A stretch of DNA of 64,000 bases, from positions 930,001 through 994,000 of the forward strand of contig NZ_CP053837.1 of NCBI RefSeq assembly GCF_013201705.1, written 5' to 3'. The position numbers and the translations under genes were made by a program. Source of the stretch: Aliarcobacter faecis (GTDB lineage Bacteria > Campylobacterota > Campylobacteria > Campylobacterales > Arcobacteraceae). Shown here piece after piece: positions 36,290 to 49,268 of this stretch (its first letter is position 1; each line of letters opens with the position of its first letter). The notes beneath the pieces were generated by a model, which did no database searches, was not told where the DNA came from, and saw only the letters and a list, made by a program, of their open reading frames with translations.

Positions 36290-36386
36290 ACGAAATCCTT
36301 TGGTTTAAATAAGATTTTATTGTATCAAATTTGAAATTAGATTTGAATTTTAATATAATGACAAAAATTTTATAAGAAAGTTTATT

Positions 36387-37682
36387 ATGCAAGAAGAATT
36401 TTTAAAATCAACTATATTATTTTATATATTTTTTGGAATAGTTATAATTTTTATTTATTGGATAATTAAATTAAGAGATGAGACAAAGAAAAAACAAGAT
36501 TTTCAAAGAGAACTTGAATTAAGTGAAGAGAAATATAGAGAACTTTTTGATATTGCTCCTGTTTTATTAAATGCTTTTGATGAAAATGGAAAAGTTGTAT
36601 TATGGAATAAAGAGTGTGAAAAGGTTTTTGGTTGGACTTTAGAAGAACTCCAAAAATATGAAAATCCAATTTCTTTATTTTATACAAATGAAGAAATACA
36701 AAAAGAGTTACTTGCTTCAAAAATGGAAAAAAATGAGTATAAAGTATTGTATCCAAGAAGAAAAGATGGAAAAATTTTAGTTCTTAAATGGACAAATATT
36801 ACTCTTCCAAATGGAGATATTATTCATATAGGGCATGATATTACAGAGCAAATAGAAAATGAAGGTTTATTAAAACAAAATGGTTTAACTTTAAGATTTG
36901 CAAAAAATAGATTAGAAGAATTAAATAATAGTTTAGAAAAAAGGATTAAAAAAGAGATAGAAAAAAGTACAAAACAACAAGCTCTATTAATGCAACAAAG
37001 TAAATTAGTACAAATGGGAGAGATGATACAAAATATTGCTCATCAATGGAGACAACCACTCTCACAAATAAATTCAACTTTGATGCTTTTAGATGCTTAT
37101 TTAAATGAAAAAAATTGTATGGATGAAAAGATAGAAAAAGGAATATCTCAAATAGAAGATGTTACAAGCTATTTATCTCATACTATAGATGATTTTCAAA
37201 ACTTTTTTAATCCAAATAAACAAAGAACTCTTTTTAAAATATCAGATGCTATACAAAGAGCATTAAATATTGTACAAGGACATATAAATTTAAAAAATAT
37301 TGAGATTGTAAATAATATATCAAGTGAATTAGAAATTTATGGACAAAGAGAAGAGTTACAACAAGTTTTATTAGTATTAATAAATAACGCAATAGATGCT
37401 TTTGATATGAATAATATAGTAAACTCTAAAATTATTTTTGATATGATTTCTAAAAATAATGAAGTAATAATTATAGTTGAAGATAATGCATTAGGAATAG
37501 ATGAAAAAATTATTGAAAGAATTTTTGATCCATATTTTACTACAAAATATAAGTCGAAAGGAACAGGAGTCGGGCTTTATTTAGCAAAAATGATTTTACA
37601 AAATAGTTTAAATGGAGATTTGAGTGTTGAAAATGGAAAAGAGGGTGCAAAATTTAAAATAAAATTAGGGGTTAAAGAATGA
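36387..37682 (+). CDS. PAS-domain histidine kinase
   Basis: 431 aa. One N-terminal helix (about 8-27), a PAS domain (about 44-155, with FDENGKVVLWNKECEKVFGW and DITEQIENE), a coiled coil, then HisKA with AHQWRQPLSQIN and an ATPase with LINNAIDAF, DNALGIDEKI and GTGVGLYLAKMI. Acts with the regulator that overlaps its stop by four bases. The short PAS fold may sense a small ligand or redox state. Confidence 0.92.
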   Translation: MQEEFLKSTILFYIFFGIVIIFIYWIIKLRDETKKKQDFQRELELSEEKYRELFDIAPVLLNAFDENGKVVLWNKECEKVFGWTLEELQKYENPISLFYTNEEIQKELLASKMEKNEYKVLYPRRKDGKILVLKWTNITLPNGDIIHIGHDITEQIENEGLLKQNGLTLRFAKNRLEELNNSLEKRIKKEIEKSTKQQALLMQQSKLVQMGEMIQNIAHQWRQPLSQINSTLMLLDAYLNEKNCMDEKIEKGISQIEDVTSYLSHTIDDFQNFFNPNKQRTLFKISDAIQRALNIVQGHINLKNIEIVNNISSELEIYGQREELQQVLLVLINNAIDAFDMNNIVNSKIIFDMISKNNEVIIIVEDNALGIDEKIIERIFDPYFTTKYKSKGTGVGLYLAKMILQNSLNGDLSVENGKEGAKFKIKLGVKE

Positions 37683-38353
37683 ATAAATATACATATAATG
37701 TTTTAGTAGTGGAAGATGAAAATCAAGCCAGAGAGAATTTTGTCTCATATTTATCAATGTTTTATGAAAATGTTTTTGAATCAAATGATGGAGAAGAAGC
37801 TTTGGAAATATATCGAACAAAAAAAGTTGATATTATTTTGCTTGATATAAATATACCAAAGATTAGTGGTTTAGAAGTAGCTAGGCAAATTAGAGAGAAA
37901 GATTTAATGACAAAAATAATAGTTTTAACAGCTCATAGTGAAAAATCTTTTTTACTTGAAGCCATGGGACTTAAACTTACAAAATATTTACTTAAACCTG
38001 TAAATAGAAAAGATTTAAAGGAGGCTTTTGAATTAGCCATTAGTGAGTTGAAGAAATTTGAAGTTATTTTAAATGAAGAGATAATATTAAGAGAGTTTTA
38101 TAGTTACTCTTTTTCTACAAAAATTCTAAAATTTAAAAATCAAGAGATAAATTTAACACAAAAAGAACAATTACTATTTGAATATTTAGTTAAAAATAGA
38201 AATAAAATTTGTCTATATGATGAACTTTTAGTTTATACAGATATATCTACTTTAGATGGATTAAAAAATCTTATAAAAAGGCTTAGAAATAAGTTTGAAG
38301 ATGTTTTAATTTTAAATATCTCTGGTATTGGCTATAAAATAAATTTAAATTGA
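37679..38353 (+). CDS. Response regulator with winged-helix output
   Basis: 224 aa. Receiver with Asp56 in ILLDINIPKISGL and Lys in YLLKPVNRKDL. The output domain (about 135-222) has LTQKEQLLFEYLV and GLKNLIKRLRNKFEDVLILN, a short OmpR type. Partner is the PAS kinase just upstream. Confidence 0.92.
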   Translation: MNKYTYNVLVVEDENQARENFVSYLSMFYENVFESNDGEEALEIYRTKKVDIILLDINIPKISGLEVARQIREKDLMTKIIVLTAHSEKSFLLEAMGLKLTKYLLKPVNRKDLKEAFELAISELKKFEVILNEEIILREFYSYSFSTKILKFKNQEINLTQKEQLLFEYLVKNRNKICLYDELLVYTDISTLDGLKNLIKRLRNKFEDVLILNISGIGYKINLN

Positions 38354-38461
38354 GATAAAATAGGAACTCTAATATTATTGATAATTTTTTACTCTAAGGT
38401 AGTCAAATATATTAAAATTATCGAAAAATATAAATTTAAGCTAAATTTAATAATAAACCCC

Positions 38462-38490
38462 TTGACAATAGGATAAAAATTTACTATAAT
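38462..38490 (+). promoter_or_regulatory. rRNA operon promoter
   Basis: TTGACA (38462-38467) and TATAAT (38485-38490) are 17 bases apart, a perfect sigma-70 consensus and the strongest promoter in the window. The preceding 108 bases are AT-rich and hold no gene. Confidence 0.9.
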
Positions 38491-38533
38491 TCCCGTCCAA
38501 TTTGACCAGAGGGTTAAAGAGGATAGAAAAAAT

Positions 38534-38608
38534 TCCGGCATAGCTCAGCGGTAGAGTAGATGACTGTTAATCATTTGGTCCCTGGTTCGATCCCAGGTGC
38601 CGGAGCCA
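38534..38608 (+). tRNA. tRNA-Asn (GTT)
   Basis: TCCGGCA/TGCCGGA acceptor stem, anticodon loop CTGTTAA with GTT, GGTTCGATCC T-arm and encoded CCA. It lies between the rRNA promoter and 16S. Confidence 0.96.
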
Positions 38609-38629
38609 TTTAAATTTTATTAAAAATTA

Positions 38630-38641
38630 CGATCTTTAAAA
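38630..38641 (+). promoter_or_regulatory. Possible boxA antitermination site
   Basis: CGATCTTTAAAA resembles boxA (TGCTCTTTAACA). It lies in the rRNA leader between tRNA-Asn and 16S. The remainder of that 286-base leader shows AT-rich sequence and no gene. Confidence 0.4.
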
Positions 38642-38894
38642 GGATAAGTAAGTTTGTAAAGAAGAAGTGAAGTAATCTTTGTAAACCGAATATGTTAAAC
38701 TTGATATTCAAAAAAAATAAAAAAGAACAAGAAGTAAATTCTTGTCTATAAATTTGAGTGATAATTTTGTAACTAACAATAAATTGAGAAATTTAGAGTA
38801 ATTATAAAATATGTCAGTTTCAAACACTATAAAAAGATAAAAGATATTTAATTTTTATGTATATAAATACATACTTTAAATATAGAATAAAAAA

Positions 38895-40412
<1,518 letters not shown>

Positions 40413-40517
40413 CAGAGAATAGAATTAAGATTTGTTTCTTAATGATTCAAAAGAGAAAAAAAGAAAATCAAGATAATATATTCGGTTTATAAAGATTATT
40501 TGATAAATAGGTGAAAT

Positions 40518-40594
40518 GGGCCTATAGCTCAGCTGGCTAGAGCGCTCGACTGATAATCGTGAGGTCTCAGGTTCAAGTCCTGATAGGCCCACCA
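40518..40594 (+). tRNA. tRNA-Ile (GAT)
   Basis: GGGCCTA/TAGGCCC acceptor stem, anticodon loop CTGATAA with GAT, CCA encoded. Located in the 16S-23S spacer. Confidence 0.97.
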
Positions 40595-40619
40595 TTAAAT
40601 AATCTTAAAAGATTAGAGT

Positions 40620-40695
40620 GGGGAATTAGCTCAGCTGGGAGAGCGCCTGCTTTGCACGCAGGAGGTCAGCGGTTCGATCCCGCTATTCTCCACCA
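40620..40695 (+). tRNA. tRNA-Ala (TGC)
   Basis: GGGGAAT/ATTCTCC acceptor stem, loop TTTGCAC with anticodon TGC, CCA encoded. 25 bases after tRNA-Ile. Confidence 0.97.
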
Positions 40696-41046
40696 CTAAA
40701 GAGAGATTTAATATAAGTTTTATAGAGATATAAGATTTATATTAGAGCTTTAAATAGAAGTTTCTAAAGATATTTAAAAATATAATGTTAAAGTCTTTTA
40801 ATTTTTTTCGTAAGGTTAAATAGAAATATTTAATTTTAAAACAAAAAAATTTCATATCTAAAATTTAATAGAGATATTAAATTAACTATAGATAACACAA
40901 CTAGATTATTAGAGTATATAGAGATATATATGTTTAATAAGATAGTAGCCAAAGAATATTATCAAATTTATAAATATAAGAAATTATATTTATAGGCAAG
41001 AAAAAAGGAACCTGAATAAAATCGTAAGATTTTTTTAGGCTCCGTA
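40696..41046 (+). other. 16S-23S spacer, no gene seen
   Basis: AT-rich stretch of 351 bases. TAGAGATAT occurs three times (40723, 40869, 40919). A hairpin-forming segment with AAAATC-gtaa-GATTTT (about 41020-41036) lies just before 23S and may be part of a processing stem. Confidence 0.6.
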
Positions 41047-43955
<2,909 letters not shown>

Positions 43956-44159
43956 TTAATCATTTCTTTGGTTTACTATCTTATTAAGCATATTTTACTT
44001 ATGTTTAATTTGTTGATTTATATGTAGTTATACAAATATGAAAGCATAAAGACTTTAGCATTAGATTCTCAAATATCACAATTTGAGTAGAAAGAGTTAA
44101 TCCTTTTAGAATTACAATATTCTTTAAGCATTTATACTTTAACTTTTTTTACTCAAATT

Positions 44160-44277
44160 TGTTGGTGGTTAAAGAGAAGTGGAAATACCCAGTACCATTC
44201 CGAACCTGGCAGTCAAGCACTTCATCGCCGATAATACTGCAGGGTCCCCTTGTGGAAACGTAGGTCGCCGCCAGCTC
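44160..44277 (+). rRNA. rrf: 5S ribosomal RNA
   Basis: GTTGGTGGT pairs with GCCGCCAGC to form helix I; CCATTCCGAACCTGG and TAGGTCGCCG are conserved. It lies about 200 bases after 23S; that spacer holds a CTCAAAT/ATTTGAG hairpin and no gene. Ends approximate. Confidence 0.94.
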
Positions 44278-44299
44278 TTTTGAGTTTTTACATACACAC

Positions 44300-44351
44300 A
44301 AAAGCTTAGCTCTTTATACTATTATCAGTATATCGTGCTAAGCTTTTTTTA
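44300..44351 (+). terminator. rRNA operon terminator
   Basis: AAAAGCTTAGC and GCTAAGCTTTT flank a 26-base loop; seven T follow. Strong Rho-independent end after 5S. Confidence 0.9.
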
Positions 44352-44958
44352 CCTACTCCCCTCTCATTCCCTTTCCTTATTTTATTGTTGTTTTTCTCTT
44401 TAGTCTGTATTTGCTTTACTTGCCTACTTGTTTCCCCTTTTTTAGCTTTTCAACTTCTTTTATTCTTATCATAACTATTCTTCTCGATCCCTTTATTCTT
44501 ATGTTTTTAACTTTATTTTTTAGGTTTCTTTTTTCTCTTTTTATATTTTTCTTTTCTTATTTTACATATTATTTAGATTCTCCCATCTTTATTTGGACTT
44601 ATAAAATCTAAAAAACTATATCTTCTTTTTGAGTTATTAATACATTTCATATATTTTATCTACCTAAATTACTATCTATTCCTTTTTTACTGTAATAGCT
44701 ATTTTAGTTTCTTATCCTTTTTAGCCACCTCTTTTATTCTTATTTATTTTTCATTTTATTCTTTTATAAATCTTTTATCCCTTTGCGTTAATAGCTTTAA
44801 TACATTTATTAATTCTTATAAAGTTGAGTTAAATTGAATTTGCTTTTTTATATATTCTTTTATTAAACTTTTATCCCTTCTTATATATCTATTTTAGTCT
44901 TTTATATCTTAAAAGCTTTTCCCCCCTCAATTTAACCTATTTGTAGTAAAAGCTTTTG
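44352..44958. other. Pyrimidine-rich gene-free stretch
   Basis: About 600 bases in which the plus strand is mostly T and C. Variants of CTTTTATTCTTAT recur (for example near 44456, 44490 and 44730) as do CTTTTATCCCTT units (about 44776 and 44868). One open frame of 66 codons (44411) is low in complexity and unsupported. Probably degenerate repeat-like or transcribed-spacer DNA; I see no RNA gene. Confidence 0.55.
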
Positions 44959-44964
44959 TATAAT
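44959..44964 (+). promoter_or_regulatory. -10 box of the phosphoribosyltransferase operon
   Basis: TATAAT 30 bases before the TTG start, with AAGGAATATTTA as the ribosome site between them. Confidence 0.6.
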
Positions 44965-44993
44965 TAATTTTTAAAATAATTAAGGAATATTTA

Positions 44994-45455
44994 TTGAATA
45001 AACTATATTATAGTTATGAAATGTTTAAAAATGATACTTTAAAATTAACCTCTTTATCTAAAGGTTTTAAAGAAGATGCAATTTTAGGTATAGCTAGAGG
45101 TGGATTAACTTTATCCCATTTTATGTCACAAGTACTTAATCAAAGAAATCTTTTTACAATAAACACAATCTCTTATGATAGAAAAATACAAAAAGATAGT
45201 GTTGAAATTTTTAATATTCCAAATTTGGATGGATTGAAAAAGGTTTTAATAGTTGATGATATTATTGATAGTGGAAAAACATTACAAGAAGTTTTAAAGC
45301 TTTTAAAAGAGAAATATCCAAAAGTTGAGTTTAAAATAGCAACTCTTTTTTATAAAGATAAGTCTTTAGTAAAACCAGATTTTAGTATAAATAAAACAGA
45401 TATTTGGATAGAATTTTTTTGGGAAGTGGATTTAGATATAAAGGATAAATTTTGA
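44994..45455 (+). CDS. Phosphoribosyltransferase
   Basis: 153 aa. PRPP-binding motif VLIVDDIIDSGKTL near residue 85; GIARGGLTLSHFM near 32. Type I PRT fold of the hypoxanthine/xanthine salvage group, which is probably its role, though the base is not certain. Starts at TTG behind AAGGA. Overlaps the DUF423 gene by four bases. Confidence 0.87.
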   Translation: MNKLYYSYEMFKNDTLKLTSLSKGFKEDAILGIARGGLTLSHFMSQVLNQRNLFTINTISYDRKIQKDSVEIFNIPNLDGLKKVLIVDDIIDSGKTLQEVLKLLKEKYPKVEFKIATLFYKDKSLVKPDFSINKTDIWIEFFWEVDLDIKDKF

Positions 45456-45838
45456 TAATAGATAATAAAGCTAAGAATTTCTTATCACTTGCTACTTTAT
45501 TTATGGCAACTGCTATAATGTTAGGGGCTTTTGGGGCTCATGGGCTTAAAAAAATACTTGAACCTGAGATGTTAAAGATATTTCATACAGGTGTAGAGTA
45601 TCAATTTTATAATACTTTTGGGCTATTTTTTGCAACATTGATTTATATATTGAAAAAAGAGTCAAAAAAAATAAAAGTAAGTCTATATTTAATTGTAATT
45701 GGAACTTTAATATTTAGTGTCTCACTATATTTACTTACAATATTAAATATGCCAGTTTTAGGAGCAATTACTCCAATTGGTGGAACTTTACAAATTATTG
45801 CTTATTTGTTATTATGTTTTGGAATTTTAAAAGATTAA
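45452..45838 (+). CDS. DUF423 membrane protein
   Basis: 128 aa, four membrane helices. FMATAIMLGAFGAHGLKKI and EYQFYNTFGLFFATLIY are the conserved core of the YgdD/TMEM256 family, which is of unknown function. TTG start overlaps the PRT stop. Confidence 0.87.
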   Translation: MIIDNKAKNFLSLATLFMATAIMLGAFGAHGLKKILEPEMLKIFHTGVEYQFYNTFGLFFATLIYILKKESKKIKVSLYLIVIGTLIFSVSLYLLTILNMPVLGAITPIGGTLQIIAYLLLCFGILKD

Positions 45839-45851
45839 GGAGAAAGTTATT

Positions 45852-46352
45852 ATGGCAGTAAAAGAACATTCATTGGATATTTCAGCAAAACTTGATATGC
45901 AAGAGATGAAAAATGCAGTAATTCAAGCACAAAAAGAGATTGAAAATAGATATGATTTTAAAGGTATTACAAAAGATATTGATCTGAATATTGGGGCTAA
46001 AAGTATAACCCTAGTTAGTGCAAGTGATAATAAAATTGATGCAATGCTTGATATTATGATTTCAAAAATGAATAAAAGAGGAATAAGTATAAATTCACTA
46101 GAAGAGGTAAAAAAAGAGGATAGTAGTGGAGGAAATAGAAAATATACTTATAAAATAATTGATAGTATTGAAAAAAATGAAGCAAAAAGAATTCAAACAG
46201 AGATAAAAAACTTAAAACTAAAAGTAAGTGCAGTAAATCAAGGTGATACTATAAGAATAACTGGAAAAAATATTGATGATTTACAAATAATAATGAAACA
46301 TTTACGAACTTTGGATTTAAAAGCACCATTAGTATTTGATAATTTTAAATAA
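45852..46352 (+). CDS. yajQ: YajQ-family nucleotide-binding protein
   Basis: 166 aa: KEHSLDISAKLDMQEMKNAV, ENRYDFKGI, and KSITLVSASDNKIDAMLDI mark the family. Members bind nucleotides; some bind cyclic di-GMP and change transcription factor activity. The stop overlaps the following regulator ATG by one base (TAATG). Confidence 0.93.
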   Translation: MAVKEHSLDISAKLDMQEMKNAVIQAQKEIENRYDFKGITKDIDLNIGAKSITLVSASDNKIDAMLDIMISKMNKRGISINSLEEVKKEDSSGGNRKYTYKIIDSIEKNEAKRIQTEIKNLKLKVSAVNQGDTIRITGKNIDDLQIIMKHLRTLDLKAPLVFDNFK

Positions 46353-47008
46353 TGAAACTTCTACTTCTTGAAGATGATATTGCTTTAAGTGATATTTTAA
46401 ATGATTTTTTAAGTGATAATGGCTTTAATGTAACTTTATGTGAAAATGGTCAAGATGCTTTAGAAAATCTTATAGAAAATAGATTTGATTTAGCAATTTT
46501 AGATATTAATACTCCAAGTTTATCAGGACTTGAAGTATTAATAGAACTCCGAAATAGATATAAAAATAATATTCCAATTATCATAATAACTGCATATCAA
46601 GATATAAATAACTTAAAAAAAGCATTTGAAAATAGGGCTGATGATTATATTAGAAAACCTTTTGACCTTGAAGAGTTAAATATTAGAATTTCTAAATTAA
46701 AAAGAGAATTTTTACTTCAAGAAGATAGTGTTATTTTAGATAATACTCTTATTTTTAAACCAGAGCTTTCTCAAATAATCAAAGATGGTAAGATAATACA
46801 TATTGCACAAAAAGAGAGAGATATTTTAAGATATTTTATAAACCATAAAGGGCGAGTTATTTCAAATGAAGAGTTGTTTTCAAATATTTGGACTTATGAT
46901 GAAGTTCCTAGTGATGCTACAATTAGAGTATATATAAAGAGTTTAAGAGAAATAATTGGAAAGAATAGAATAGTTACAATAAGAGGGGTCGGTTATAAAT
47001 TTGAATAA
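46352..47008 (+). CDS. OmpR-family response regulator
   Basis: 218 aa. Receiver with Asp51 in AILDINTPSLSGLE and YIRKPFDLEELN; winged helix (about 130-216) with IAQKERDILRYFI and ATIRVYIKSLREIIGKNRIV. Sequence layout closely parallels the 17.7 kb regulator. Overlaps the kinase gene by eight bases. Confidence 0.94.
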   Translation: MKLLLLEDDIALSDILNDFLSDNGFNVTLCENGQDALENLIENRFDLAILDINTPSLSGLEVLIELRNRYKNNIPIIIITAYQDINNLKKAFENRADDYIRKPFDLEELNIRISKLKREFLLQEDSVILDNTLIFKPELSQIIKDGKIIHIAQKERDILRYFINHKGRVISNEELFSNIWTYDEVPSDATIRVYIKSLREIIGKNRIVTIRGVGYKFE

Positions 47009-48167
47009 AGAAGAGAAAAAAGCTCTTTTTGGGTTTTTAGCTATTTATATAATTTCTACTATTTTTTTATTAAGTATAATTTTATATATTTATTATACAA
47101 ATGAGATTAAATCTTTGAAAAATAGTTGTAGTATGGAACTTTATAACTCTTCCATGCAGATAAAGAGTGGAATTGTTGATAAATATATGAAAAATGAAAA
47201 ATTTAATCCTTCAAAATTAGAAAATATAGATGTAAAATATGCATTATTTGATAAGGATAAGAATATTGTTTTTTCATATTTAGATGAAGAATTTAATATA
47301 GATTTTTCTAAAAAAAGTTTTTCAAACTTAAAATATAACTATTTTATAACAACTATAAATGAAGATGAAATAGGAATAAAATATATAGTTATGGAGAGTT
47401 GTCAAGAGTATAATAACATTAAAAATTTAAAATATATTATTTTTATAGTTCTATTTTTATCAATTATATTTATAGCCTTTGTTGGTTATTTATTATCTTT
47501 AATACTTTTAAAACCTATAAAAAAAAGAGTTTTGGATATGGACAAATTTATAAAAGATTCAGCACATGAGTTAAATACTCCAATAACAGTTCTTTTAAGT
47601 TCTGTTTCTATGTTAAAGAGTGGAAAAAATAGTGATAAAATGATGAAATATATTTTAAGTAGTTCAAAACAAATTTCACAAATATATAATGATATTCAAT
47701 TTGCAACTTTTAATGAGTTTAAAAATAACCATATTGTAGAGTTTGATTTAAAAGATTTATTGATTGAAAGTATAGATTTTTTTGCTGATATTGCAATTTT
47801 AAAGAATATAGAGATAACTCAAAGTCTTAGTAGTTGTATTGTAAAAATGGATAGAACAAAAGCTCAAAGAGTTGTAAATAATATTATTTCAAATGCCATA
47901 AAATATAGTAAAAAAGAGTCTAAAATAAATATTTTTTTGCAAAATTCTATTTTAATAGTTGAGGATTTTGGTATAGGTATAAAAGAAGAAGATGTAAAAG
48001 AGATTTTTGAACGATATAAGAGGGGTGAAAATAGTGAAGGTGGTTTTGGAATAGGGCTTGATATTGTTAAAAGTATTTCTCAAGAGTATGGTTTGACTTT
48101 AAATTTAGAGTCAAAAAAAGATGTTGGAAGTAAGTTTTTTGTGGATTTTTCAAATGTTTGTAAATAG
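47001..48167 (+). CDS. Sensor histidine kinase
   Basis: 388 aa, TTG start. Two membrane helices (about 10-30 and 142-168), periplasmic loop between, HisKA with FIKDSAHELNTPITVLL, ATPase with VNNIISNAIKYSK, DFGIGIKEEDV and GFGIGLDIV. A paralogue of the kinase at 18.4 kb. Stimulus unknown. Confidence 0.94.
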   Translation: MNKEEKKALFGFLAIYIISTIFLLSIILYIYYTNEIKSLKNSCSMELYNSSMQIKSGIVDKYMKNEKFNPSKLENIDVKYALFDKDKNIVFSYLDEEFNIDFSKKSFSNLKYNYFITTINEDEIGIKYIVMESCQEYNNIKNLKYIIFIVLFLSIIFIAFVGYLLSLILLKPIKKRVLDMDKFIKDSAHELNTPITVLLSSVSMLKSGKNSDKMMKYILSSSKQISQIYNDIQFATFNEFKNNHIVEFDLKDLLIESIDFFADIAILKNIEITQSLSSCIVKMDRTKAQRVVNNIISNAIKYSKKESKINIFLQNSILIVEDFGIGIKEEDVKEIFERYKRGENSEGGFGIGLDIVKSISQEYGLTLNLESKKDVGSKFFVDFSNVCK

Positions 48168-48226
48168 CTTGAAAAAATTACCTTAATAAACTTTTTGTTA
48201 GAATATAGAAAAATATAAGAAAATAG

Positions 48227-48808
48227 ATGATAAATATAATAGAAAATTTAGAAATTTGTGAATTAAAAGAGACAAATTATATAAAACCAATAAAGGTTAA
48301 ATTTACTCAAAATGGTGTTAGAAAAACTTGGGAAGCTGTAAGAAGTCATGATAGTGTATCAATTTTGCTTTATCATACACAAAAAAAAGCTTTTTTACTT
48401 GTAAAACAGTTTAGAATACCTGTTTATTTAAATGATGAAAATATTAAATTTACCTTTGAACTTTGTGCAGGGCTTGTTGATAAAGATAAAACTATTGAAG
48501 AGATAGCTATTGAAGAGATTGATGAAGAGTGTGGATATAAGGTTGATTTACAAGATCTAAAAAAAATCACATCATTTTTTACAAATGTTGGAATTAGTGG
48601 AGCAAAACAGTATTTGTTTTTTGCTACTATTGATGAAAGCCAAAAAATTCATAGTGGTGGTGGAGTAAATGATGAGCAAATTGAGTTGTTTTTTCTTGAT
48701 ACAAATAGTGTTGATGAGTTTATTTTTGATGAGACAAAGGCAAAGACGCCAGGATTAATTTTCTCTCTTTATTGGTTTTTAAAAAATAGAGATAATTTAG
48801 GTTTGTAA
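48227..48808 (+). CDS. Nudix hydrolase, ADP-sugar pyrophosphatase type
   Basis: 193 aa. Nudix box GLVDKDKTIEEIAIEEIDEECGY, of which the EEIDEECGY part replaces REUxEExGU: the usual Arg is Glu. Layout (long N-terminal dimer arm, GVNDEQIELFF) resembles ADP-ribose/UDP-sugar diphosphatases. It would cleave a nucleoside diphosphate sugar, provided the altered box is active. Confidence 0.85.
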   Translation: MINIIENLEICELKETNYIKPIKVKFTQNGVRKTWEAVRSHDSVSILLYHTQKKAFLLVKQFRIPVYLNDENIKFTFELCAGLVDKDKTIEEIAIEEIDEECGYKVDLQDLKKITSFFTNVGISGAKQYLFFATIDESQKIHSGGGVNDEQIELFFLDTNSVDEFIFDETKAKTPGLIFSLYWFLKNRDNLGL

Positions 48809-48809
48809 C

Positions 48810-49268
48810 ATGAAAAAATATTTTATAATTTTAATAATATCTCTAAGTTTATTTGCTGAAGAAAATATAAATCCAGAAGAACTAGATATAAATAACTCAT
48901 TTATTACTAAATATGAGTATGGAAAAATGTTATTTAATAATCCAAGAGGAATTGGTTGTAATAATTGTCATGGTGATGATGCTAGAGGGAAAAAAATAGT
49001 TGAATTTAAACATATAATAAATGAACATACAACAAATAATAAAAAAGAGTTTAATTGTAGTTTGGTTGCCCCTGATATAAAATATGTTGAATATGATATC
49101 TTTTCAAAAAAAATAAACTCTAAAAAGAATGAAAATTTAAAATTTGAAAAAGAGCAGGTTTGTGATAAGCTTATTTATCAAGCAAATGTTATGCCTACAT
49201 ATTTTTTGGTTGAAGATGAGATAGAGGCTATTTATTACTATATTCAAAATATGAAAACTAAAAAATAG
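48810..49268 (+). CDS. c-type cytochrome
   Basis: 152 aa exported protein; signal KKYFIILIISLSLFA. Haem motif CNNCHGDDARGKK near 50, a distal Met in NVMPTYFLVEDE. The Cys pairs elsewhere (NCSLVAPD, EQVCDKL) are single. Periplasmic electron carrier of unknown partner. Begins one base after the Nudix stop and converges with the phospholipase gene end to end. Confidence 0.85.
   Translation: MKKYFIILIISLSLFAEENINPEELDINNSFITKYEYGKMLFNNPRGIGCNNCHGDDARGKKIVEFKHIINEHTTNNKKEFNCSLVAPDIKYVEYDIFSKKINSKKNENLKFEKEQVCDKLIYQANVMPTYFLVEDEIEAIYYYIQNMKTKK

Noticed and set aside
44411-44611. 66-codon open frame in the pyrimidine-rich tract
   Set aside because: Composition is Phe/Leu/Ser/Tyr from T-rich DNA, no ribosome site, no family.
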